From Armatimonadota bacterium (GTDB lineage: Bacteria; Armatimonadota; Zipacnadia; Zipacnadales; FEN-943), in the NCBI GenBank assembly GCA_026419655.1, contig JANZZA010000363.1, positions 1 to 6,582 of the forward strand: a DNA stretch of 6,582 bases. Direction: 5' to 3'. The position numbers and the translations under genes are program-made. How positions within the stretch are numbered: the first letter of the stretch is position 1; every line of letters begins with the position of its first letter. The notes under the pieces are model-generated. The model did no database searches and was not told the origin of the DNA. It saw nothing but the letters and a program-made list of their open reading frames with translations. Below are positions 1-5,511 of the stretch, piece after piece.

Positions 1-96
1 AAACAGGGCTGGAAGTTCTTGGACGCTGGCGGTACGGGTGCTCTCGCCATTGGTAGCGCCTGTGCGTGTCGCGGTGCCCTACTGTGCGCCCGCCTG

Positions 97-135
97 TCTT
101 GCAAGAGCTTCACGGCGGATTTACGATTGCTGCAA
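97..135. promoter_or_regulatory. Pair of TTGC/GCAA palindromes, possible autoregulatory operator
   Basis: TCTTGCAAGA (97-106) is a perfect 10-base palindrome. TTGCTGCAA (127-135) is a perfect 4+1+4 palindrome. Both are built from the same TTGC...GCAA half sites. Their centres are about 30 bases apart, close to three helical turns, and they bracket the candidate promoter. A dimeric DNA-binding protein encoded immediately downstream could bind here and control its own gene. That role is inferred from position and symmetry; short palindromes like these also occur by chance. Confidence 0.2.
99..127 (+). promoter_or_regulatory. Candidate sigma-70-type promoter for the HTH-thioredoxin gene
   Basis: TTGCAA (99-104) and TACGAT (122-127) lie 17 bases apart, the ideal spacing for a housekeeping sigma factor. 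Each matches four of the six consensus bases. Transcription would start near 134, leaving a leader of about 45 bases before the ATG at 179. The -35 element sits inside the perfect palindrome TCTTGCAAGA and a second palindrome begins at the last base of the -10. Such weak matches arise by chance in DNA of this composition, so this is a suggestion only. Confidence 0.3.
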
Positions 136-178
136 CGCCACTGCTGGGCGCCAGGAGTAGAGGCGGTGCACGGCCGAA

Positions 179-793
179 ATGGACCAAAGGTTACTCACCT
201 TGAGAGAAGCTGCGGCACGCCTCAACGTGAGCGTTGCCACGCTTAAGCGGTACATCTACGAGGGGAAGGTTCGGTCGGCAAAGCTACCGGGCGGCCATCA
301 CCGTATTCCAGAAGAAGAGATTGCCAGGGTACTGGCGGTTGGTAGCGCTGAGAGGGAAGCGCCCGTTGGGGTGGGTGCTGCGGCAGAAGAAGCACAGCCC
401 CTGGAGGTATTAGAGCGGTGGCTGACGGAGCTGGACGCGGAAGTGGAACGCCTGGCCGCGGCGGTTGAGGCATTGGCTGCGTTTTGTGGCAGGGCTGACA
501 GGGATAGGACGGATGCTGACCTGCTGCTGGCCTCGCCCAGGAGCCATCATGAAGTGCTTGTGCTCGGCACGGGTTGCAAGCGATGCGAGCAGTTGTACCA
601 AATGGTGCGAGAGAGCCTGCAACAAATGGGGCGCACCGATGTTGGGCTGAGGCATGTGAAGGACGTGGATGAGATTGCTGGTTTTGGGCCGGTCTTGACG
701 CCCGCCCTCGCGATAGACGGAGAAGTCGTGCTCAGCGGCCGGCTGCCCACCGAAGCCACCCTCAGGGAACTGCTGGCCGACAGACTTGGCTGA
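179..793 (+). CDS. HTH (excisionase/MerR-type) regulator fused to a thioredoxin-like redox domain
   Basis: A 204-residue soluble protein with two recognisable modules. Residues about 5-52 form a MerR/excisionase-type winged helix-turn-helix (LTLREAAARLNVSVATLKRY, then GKVRSAKLPGGHHRI as the wing). Residues about 72-103 are charged and heptad-like, a probable dimerising coiled coil, with a lone Cys103. Residues about 124-204 are a small thioredoxin-fold domain of the Thioredoxin_3 (TM0996/MTH895, 'redox-active disulfide protein 2') type: strand VLVLGTGCKRC with the CxxC pair at 133 and 136, a cis-proline TPAL motif (Pro175), then AIDGEVVLSGRLP. The family usually occurs as a free protein of about 80 residues. 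As a fusion it would let thiol redox state or a bound metal control DNA binding; this function is inferred. ATG 179 is the first possible start after an in-frame stop at 158-160. GAGGCGG (160-166) is a weak, slightly distant ribosome site. The gene converges with the minus-strand genes. Confidence 0.85.
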   Translation: MDQRLLTLREAAARLNVSVATLKRYIYEGKVRSAKLPGGHHRIPEEEIARVLAVGSAEREAPVGVGAAAEEAQPLEVLERWLTELDAEVERLAAAVEALAAFCGRADRDRTDADLLLASPRSHHEVLVLGTGCKRCEQLYQMVRESLQQMGRTDVGLRHVKDVDEIAGFGPVLTPALAIDGEVVLSGRLPTEATLRELLADRLG

Positions 794-815
794 AACAGCG
801 TGCTCCTCGCTGGAC

Positions 816-837
816 AGGCCTTTGTGAGAAGGTTTTT
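816..837 (+). terminator. Weak intrinsic terminator-like hairpin after the HTH-thioredoxin gene
   Basis: CCTT (819-822) pairs with AAGG (829-832) around a six-base loop, with G-T wobbles extending the base of the stem, and five T residues follow directly (833-837). It begins about 22 bases after the stop codon, in the right place to end the regulator transcript. The Watson-Crick stem is only four base pairs, so termination would be inefficient. A second small hairpin with T-rich loop, GCCA/TGGC (840-853), follows at once. Confidence 0.3.
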
Positions 838-1022
838 CCGCCAGTTTTTTGGCATAGTTCTTGGGCCAGCTCAGCAACGTGTCTCCCGCAAAAGGGCTTT
901 CAGCCAATGCCCGACGGGTGTAGAACTAAATCCTACCGGCAGGGCCGCACAACTATAAATCCTCCCCATGTCTGCGGGAATATTCAGTTTACTCAGGACT
1001 TTGTTTCAGGCAGGAAAGAGTA

Positions 1023-1118
1023 ATGCCCCGAGAATCCTCTTGCTGGACCGGCCCAAAACCCGGTGTTGGCTTATACAGGGCGAGGAAAGTTCATGAAGTT
1101 TTGTGTCCCACCTTTTAG
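1023..1118 (+). CDS. Possible 31-residue small protein, unrecognised
   Basis: An ATG at 1023 is preceded by AGGAAAG (1012-1018) at a favourable distance, and the frame runs 31 codons to TAG (1116-1118). The product contains two cysteines (7 and 28) and a Gly/Pro-rich stretch, TGPKPGVGLYRARK, but no domain that can be named. It overlaps the next tiny frame (1093-1170), which is in a different register, so at most one of the two is likely to be real. The frame stays open well beyond its stop, which would also fit a decayed gene. Nothing beyond the ribosome site supports it. Confidence 0.2.
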   Translation: MPRESSCWTGPKPGVGLYRARKVHEVLCPTF

Positions 1119-1170
1119 GCGGGAGCGCATCTCCGAGGCGCTGCAGAAACTTTTGGAAAGGTCTCCTTAG
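1093..1170 (+). CDS. Possible 25-residue small protein or gene remnant
   Basis: GAGGAAAG (1082-1089) precedes ATG 1093 by three bases, a purine-rich but rather close ribosome site. The frame encodes 25 residues ending at TAG (1168-1170). The product is MKFCVPPF followed by a basic amphipathic helix, RRERISEALQKLLERSP, which looks more protein-like than random translation. The same frame is open upstream to a stop at 1021-1023 with a GTG at 1063, so a longer form (VLAYTGRGKF...) is possible. No family was recognised. It may be the tail of a decayed gene rather than a functional peptide. Confidence 0.25.
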   Translation: MKFCVPPFRRERISEALQKLLERSP

Positions 1171-1360
1171 AAAACGGAATGCTCCCCGTGTCTGCCGAGC
1201 CCTTGCACACGCTTTTTATCGCCTCACAGGCCGCTGACACTCCAGCATTTCCGGCGGGGCAACCGCCACCAGAATCGTCGTCGTGGAGAAGCAGGAACTT
1301 GTAGTTGCCCGGTCGGTGACGAGCACGTCGTCTGCTGACAGGGAAAAACAGCTTTCGCGG

Positions 1361-4300
1361 TCAGTCCTCGAATTGGAGAAGCTCGTCTCCTTCGCCACGG
1401 TCCTCCCCAGAGCCTTCGAGCCATTCGAGGACTATCTGCCTGGCCTGCTCTGGAGTCAGTGCTTTACCGTGGAGCGCGCGGCGCAGCTCGCCCAGGTCCC
1501 GTGGTACGACAATCTGCCCAGCCAGCACGCGGTTTAGATGGGTGACGACCTCGTCGGTGAAAAGCGTAAGGACCTGGCGGGCCGTCAAGGGACCAGAGAG
1601 ATTGGCTATTTCAAGCAACCGCGCCGACAGGTCACCCCAACGCGGCAAAACGGCCATGTATTTGCGCAGGGTCTCACGGAACTCCGGGCGGGAAAGCTCG
1701 CAGGAGTATTCGGCCAACCCCGCCCGGATTGCCTCATCCACAGCTTCAACGGCCTCTGTGTCAGGCTCGTCACCGAGTTGCAAGCCACAGCTTGGGCATA
1801 CCGGTGACAGACGCAGGGCTCTGTCTAACCCGGCGTAAGTGCACCTCTGGCTAACGATGCTTTCCACCATTTTACGGACGTGCCCTGCGTCGTGTTCTAC
1901 CTGAACGTTGAGGCGAGCCAGGCGCTCTAAGGCCCGGAATTCGGGTGTATTCAGCCGCATGGCGCACCGGTCGTAGACGTCGGACTGATAGACGCGGGTG
2001 TGCCAGGACATATAGCGGCGCGCATACGTTACGAAGAAGACCTGCTGGAGACGCCGGAAGGTAACCAAATCGCGGGAGGCCGCTTCGCCGCCTGCAAGGA
2101 ACTCGAGAAGCTGGTCGCGCCGGAGGGCCACATCTGACCCAGGCGGCGCGTTGAGGTTGGGATGGATGAGATAGCGGTAGACGCCGAGCATCTCCGGTGC
2201 GGTTTCCCGAAAGAATCGCTCCAGGGCTTCCAGGCGCGATAGGAAGCGGGCCAAGGCGCCAAAACTCTTGTCCGGGCCTAACAGACTGCGGACGGCGTCA
2301 GCAACTTCAGCCAGCCCCAGGGGCCCTGGCCGAGAAGGGTCAATGAGGCGAAAGAGCTGCTCAGCGGCGTCCAGGTCTTCGAGGGTCTCGCGCCACTGTT
2401 CAGGCCCCTGGTCAGTGGCTTCCCAGAAATCGCCAACTTGCGTGCGGATGTCTGCTATCCGGGCAAGCCAACTATGGCGCGCCGCGACCAAAGTATCCCA
2501 GGCGCGCTGCTGGCCCTCATAGTCGCCGGCAACATGGCCGTGATGACCGATGGCTCGCAACAAGCGGCCGATGGCCTCCCAGTCAGTCGGCCCTAGCAGC
2601 GGAGCCCGTGCAACAAACTTCACCTGGGCCGCGAAAGGAGCTGGCAGGTCCTGTACCACCAGCACCCGCTCTTGCTCGTCCATTGCTACCAAATACCCCA
2701 GCCGGCAAAACGCGGCCACGGCAAGCTCAGAAAGTTGTGGCGGAAGTCCGAAAGAGGATTTAAACAATACGCGCGCCAGCTCGCTACACGACACCGCATG
2801 GCCCAGCTCATGCGGCGAAGCTGTATCTCGTGCCCTGATCAGGTCCATGACGGCACGAAGTACCACGCTGCCACGGGCAGTCAATTCCAGAAGGCCATTT
2901 GACCTCAGCACCAGGCCCATGGGAGCCATAAGAGCCTCAGCCCAGACTCCCACCGGGTCTCCTCGCTCGACTTGCAAAGCTCCCGGACGGATGAGCTGCT
3001 CGTACACCGCATCAATCATCTCGCGGGAGGGCAGGGGCCGGCGAGGTGCGGCGCGTGGAAAATCAGCGTGCCGACGCGCGAAGCTGCCCTCCAAGGCAAC
3101 CGAGAGCAAGTCATCCCAGGACGCCCCGGCCCGCGAGAGCGTCCGCACGTCAGCGTCCACGCCCTGCAGAGACAGCACCTGGCCTTCGCGATACATCGTC
3201 AGCAGAGCTGCCTGCGCACGAGGCGTCGCTGCGAGACGCTCCTGGGCAGCATGGTCGGTAAGAGCCGACTCGACGGCGCGTCCAAGCTCTTCGGCCTGCG
3301 CGCAGGCAACGAGAGTGCGCAAGTCTTCCAGTTCGCTTGCGGCAGGCTCGCGAGGAAGCCAAAGAACCAAACCCTCGGCTCCCGGCCGCCCTACCAGGTG
3401 CTCGGCCACGGCACGCCAGGCCTCTAGCTGTCTGCGTCGCTCGAATGGAAGGCCAACGAGCAGCGCGGCAGTCTCCGGCCTGTCAGGGTCCACCAGCGCC
3501 CTGCACAGGTCTACGAGTTTGCCCTCATCGAGCGAGCGAGCATCAGTCAACTCCACATAGGCATACCTTGGCGCGTGCTGCCAGCTCACCTCAAACACGT
3601 CGCCGCCCACTATGCCCACGAAGGGAGAGCCTTCGGCCGCAAGGGCCTCGAGGGCGGCAGCAACCAGCCTGCGGTCCGTGGCGGCGATGCCGGCCCGGAT
3701 GCGCTCGAATTCCCTGCGCGCCTGCTCGTGGGCGGCCAGGCGCCAGACAACAACGTAGCCTCGACGGTCACCCATAGCCACTGAGCGCACATATGGCCCC
3801 ACCCGCGCCAGGGCCGCCAAAAGCTTCTCAGCCTCGCGCGGCGTCAACCGTGGCCACCCCCTGCCGTCCAACCCCATAGCCCGCGACACGTCTTCATCCG
3901 TGAGCGTCTCGCCGGCCAACTGCGCCGCAAGCAGGACACCTACCACATCACCCACCACGGCGGCATCTTGTGGCCAAATCTCCGCCGCACGCTGGCCGTA
4001 GTAGTCGAAGACCTCCTGAAGTTGCTCAGCCGGAGCCGCTCCCACCGCTGCCTGCAGTAGCCAACGCGCTGCCGCCCGCAGTTCCACTAGCTGCCAGGGC
4101 TGCCGGCCGACCAGTTCGTCGGGATGGTCGTGGAGAGCGCGAAGGGCAAAATTGCCAACTCCCAGAACCCGCGCCCCAGCCTTTTCAAGCACCTGCAGCG
4201 CCAGGGGATCAAAGGGATAAGTCTCTTCAATCAGGTCAGCAGGAGGGGCGAGATCGGGCCAGACCTTAGCCTGCCTGTCCGCCGCCTCGGCGGCCAACTG

Positions 4301-5317
4301 GCCTCGGTCCTGGCCTGCTCCACGGTAGCAGACCCGCAGCAGCGGGCGAAGGTGCTCCGATGAGAGACTGAGGACTTCAGCGAAAATCGCTTTTTCGATG
4401 GCTCGCCCGTTTGTGCCAGCCGGCAGACGTTGTCCCGCGGCCACAATGTACAACGGCATTATCTTGCACCGCTGGGCCAGGAACTCCAAAACGGCTAGGT
4501 CTTCCCTAGCCCCTTTCGGCCCAGAAGCTTCCACAAAGCTGTTGAGGTCATCCACCAGCCAGAATACGGGCGTGCCACGAGGGAGAGCCTGGACCAGTGC
4601 GGAAAGTCTTTCGCTGGGAGACGGCATCAGAGACACCGACAGCGATTCCGCTACAGCCAAGCTCCGCACGAGGGCAGCCGCCAGCCGCCGGTCAGCCATC
4701 TCCATTTCTCTCCAGGAAGCATAGCCATGGCTGCGAGCCTCAGCGTCAAGCACGTCCGCCGGCACATGCACCACATGGTCGTGCAGTAGTTTCAGCGCAT
4801 AAGAATCACGCGAAAGGGACAGCCTCAGACCAAAGGGCGGAGCAGCCGCTGCTTCCTCGGCGGCAACAAAAAGGACCTCTTCGAGGGGCTCGCTGCTGCC
4901 GCGGTGGTCGGCCAGAGGCACGGGCACCACGAGGCAGGCAGGCATTGACGACAGCCTGGCCCGAAGCTCGCCGTCCAGGCCCCATATCTCCCCCAGCGCA
5001 GGGCGTGCATGAGGATATCCAGCCGCCGCCCCAAGGGCCAGTAGAAGATGAGTCTTCCCGACACCGGTCGGCCCTTGGATGAAAAAGCAGCCGCCTTCTT
5101 CCTCGCTGCTGACAACGCGGTTAAGCAGCGCTGCTAATACCTCACAATGCCAGGTGGCACCGACCCAGCCCGTCAGCAAGGAATGAGCCGCGGCAGTATC
5201 GCCAAAGAGGGACGACTGGTCGGGGTGAGACAAGAGGCCCCGTAGTCGCACAAACTCGTGCAGAGACCGAGGCGCGACAGGAAGTTCCTGGACGGCCACC
5301 AGCTCCACCATTGTCAT
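1361..5317 (-). CDS. Giant P-loop ATPase, BrxC/PglY (DUF6079)-like
   Basis: About 1,318 residues, uninterrupted. Numbering is from the ATG at 5317. The AAA+-like ATPase module holds Walker A GPTGVGKT (82-89), Walker B-like VFWLVDDL (251-258) and a sensor-1-like strand, LYIVAAGQ (about 289-296). A YPFDPLALQVL motif (367-377) follows. Residues about 470-527 look like a winged helix (LTDEDVSRAMGL ... GYVVVWRL). A long helical region carries MYREGQV and ARRHADFP motifs (about 708-754). Late cysteines lie at 1159, 1174 and 1177 (CPSC) and 1206. There are no membrane segments or signal peptide. Length, motif order and the 'VDDLNSFVEA...LEFLAQ' block after Walker B resemble the BrxC/PglY ATPases of BREX phage defence and DUF6079-type proteins. 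That assignment is from memory of the families and is moderate; the ATPase call is firm. The open frame reaches back to a GTG at 5335, but ATG 5317 has GGTGGA (5324-5329) six bases upstream and is preferred. It lies downstream of holA on the same strand. No other BREX gene is present. A conflict-system or DNA-handling ATPase of another kind is the main alternative. Confidence 0.8.
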   Translation of the reverse strand: MTMVELVAVQELPVAPRSLHEFVRLRGLLSHPDQSSLFGDTAAAHSLLTGWVGATWHCEVLAALLNRVVSSEEEGGCFFIQGPTGVGKTHLLLALGAAAGYPHARPALGEIWGLDGELRARLSSMPACLVVPVPLADHRGSSEPLEEVLFVAAEEAAAAPPFGLRLSLSRDSYALKLLHDHVVHVPADVLDAEARSHGYASWREMEMADRRLAAALVRSLAVAESLSVSLMPSPSERLSALVQALPRGTPVFWLVDDLNSFVEASGPKGAREDLAVLEFLAQRCKIMPLYIVAAGQRLPAGTNGRAIEKAIFAEVLSLSSEHLRPLLRVCYRGAGQDRGQLAAEAADRQAKVWPDLAPPADLIEETYPFDPLALQVLEKAGARVLGVGNFALRALHDHPDELVGRQPWQLVELRAAARWLLQAAVGAAPAEQLQEVFDYYGQRAAEIWPQDAAVVGDVVGVLLAAQLAGETLTDEDVSRAMGLDGRGWPRLTPREAEKLLAALARVGPYVRSVAMGDRRGYVVVWRLAAHEQARREFERIRAGIAATDRRLVAAALEALAAEGSPFVGIVGGDVFEVSWQHAPRYAYVELTDARSLDEGKLVDLCRALVDPDRPETAALLVGLPFERRRQLEAWRAVAEHLVGRPGAEGLVLWLPREPAASELEDLRTLVACAQAEELGRAVESALTDHAAQERLAATPRAQAALLTMYREGQVLSLQGVDADVRTLSRAGASWDDLLSVALEGSFARRHADFPRAAPRRPLPSREMIDAVYEQLIRPGALQVERGDPVGVWAEALMAPMGLVLRSNGLLELTARGSVVLRAVMDLIRARDTASPHELGHAVSCSELARVLFKSSFGLPPQLSELAVAAFCRLGYLVAMDEQERVLVVQDLPAPFAAQVKFVARAPLLGPTDWEAIGRLLRAIGHHGHVAGDYEGQQRAWDTLVAARHSWLARIADIRTQVGDFWEATDQGPEQWRETLEDLDAAEQLFRLIDPSRPGPLGLAEVADAVRSLLGPDKSFGALARFLSRLEALERFFRETAPEMLGVYRYLIHPNLNAPPGSDVALRRDQLLEFLAGGEAASRDLVTFRRLQQVFFVTYARRYMSWHTRVYQSDVYDRCAMRLNTPEFRALERLARLNVQVEHDAGHVRKMVESIVSQRCTYAGLDRALRLSPVCPSCGLQLGDEPDTEAVEAVDEAIRAGLAEYSCELSRPEFRETLRKYMAVLPRWGDLSARLLEIANLSGPLTARQVLTLFTDEVVTHLNRVLAGQIVVPRDLGELRRALHGKALTPEQARQIVLEWLEGSGEDRGEGDELLQFED

Positions 5318-5323
5318 GCTTCG

Positions 5324-5329
5324 TCCACC
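5324..5329 (-). promoter_or_regulatory. Ribosome binding site that selects the ATPase start
   Basis: Read on the minus strand, this is GGTGGA, six bases before ATG 5317. The earlier in-frame GTG at 5335 lacks a comparable purine-rich site. This site therefore favours the shorter, 1,318-residue product. A further ATG two codons later (5311) is also possible. Confidence 0.5.
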
Positions 5330-5421
5330 AGTCACCGGACTGCCCAGCGGCGCCAGCCCAGAGCGCGGCGCCTTTGCTTATCCACGTTAACGCCCGGGCC
5401 AACGCCAGTCATGCGCAAGCA

Positions 5422-5511
5422 TCACGGCCCTAGCCCCTCAGCTAGGGAGCGCAGGTAGCCCGCCAGCACAACCAAAGTCCACGCCAGCGCCAGCCAGTCG
5501 CGCCAGGTCAT
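5422..5511 (-). CDS. 29-residue single-pass membrane peptide overlapping the holA stop
   Basis: The frame starts with an ATG that overlaps the holA stop codon as ATGA, the classic translational coupling arrangement. AAGGGA (5518-5523) lies six bases upstream as a ribosome site. It ends at TGA (5422-5424). The peptide begins MTWRD, then has one hydrophobic stretch of about 16 residues (WLALAWTLVVLAGYL, residues 6-20) able to form a short membrane helix, then RSLAEGLGP. This composition, the overlap and the ribosome site together argue for a real small gene, although no family was recognised and the frame is short enough to occur by chance. It bridges about half of the gap between holA and the ATPase, so the three may form one transcript. 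A role as a small membrane anchor or accessory is speculation. Confidence 0.45.
   Translation of the reverse strand: MTWRDWLALAWTLVVLAGYLRSLAEGLGP
5428..5447. repeat. Perfect 7-bp inverted repeat (CCCTAGC / GCTAGGG)
   Basis: CCCTAGC (5428-5434) and GCTAGGG (5441-5447) flank a six-base loop. RNA from either strand could fold into a stable GC-rich hairpin. There is no T-run on either strand, so it is not a standard intrinsic terminator. It falls in the end of the 29-residue peptide frame, between holA and the ATPase, where it could stabilise the 3' end of holA mRNA or reduce read-through into the ATPase. That role is inferred. Confidence 0.35.

Larger units (their letters stand above)
794..1360. 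other. 567-base spacer between convergent genes, largely non-coding
   Basis: This spacer lies between the stop codons of the plus-strand regulator and the minus-strand ATPase. No tRNA, rRNA, CRISPR or insertion-sequence ends were recognised. It contains a weak hairpin plus T-run (816-837) and a short direct repeat, AAATCCTACC (928-937) and AAATCCTCCC (957-966). There is an isolated TATAAA (954-959) without a matching -35. Two tiny plus-strand frames have ribosome-site-like sequences (1023-1118 and 1093-1170). There is also a near-perfect hairpin, TCCCACCT/AGGCGGGA (1106-1124), and a GGCGG/CCGCC hairpin (1253-1267). Base composition is visibly more AT-rich in 820-1170 than in the flanking genes. 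It could be the remnant of a lost gene, or a region with an unannotated small RNA. Confidence 0.5.

Noticed and set aside
19..246. A plus-strand frame open from the left edge to 246 that overlaps the start of the HTH-thioredoxin gene.
   Set aside because: The product is Cys/Arg-rich with no recognisable domain, and it overlaps the conserved HTH in another frame. It could be the tail of an upstream gene only if that gene lies outside the window.
50..348. The 10-base direct repeat TTGGTAGCGC at 50-59 and 339-348.
   Set aside because: One copy is inside the regulator coding sequence, only ten bases match, and there is no target-site or symmetry pattern. Chance is sufficient.
410..907. A 165-codon minus-strand frame overlapping the HTH-thioredoxin gene, whose first 40 residues look fairly protein-like.
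   Set aside because: The start is a TTG without a ribosome site, and three quarters of it is antisense to a well-supported gene. No family was recognised.
1081..1100. GAGGAAAGTTCATG resembles the GAGGAAAGTCC conserved segment of RNase P RNA.
   Set aside because: The flanking bases lack the other conserved RNase P segments (for example an ACAGAA region and the closing helix), and the match is explained by a purine-rich ribosome-site-like sequence before ATG 1093.
1216..1398. A 60-codon minus-strand frame starting in the end of the ATPase gene (GTG, with GGGGAGG three bases upstream).
   Set aside because: The ribosome site is too close to the start, the product is Ser/Thr-rich with no recognised features, and a second shadow frame of similar length covers the same bases. 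A real gene cannot be excluded.
2550..3560. A 336-codon plus-strand open frame opposite the giant ATPase.
   Set aside because: It lies wholly antisense to a convincing ATPase gene. Its translation is Ser/Arg/Ala-rich and low in complexity, as expected from the complement of GC-rich codons, and shows no domain.
5332..5412. A 26-codon minus-strand frame between the small membrane peptide and the ATPase.
   Set aside because: It has no ribosome site, an Arg/Gly/Trp-rich random-looking product, and little beyond position to support it.
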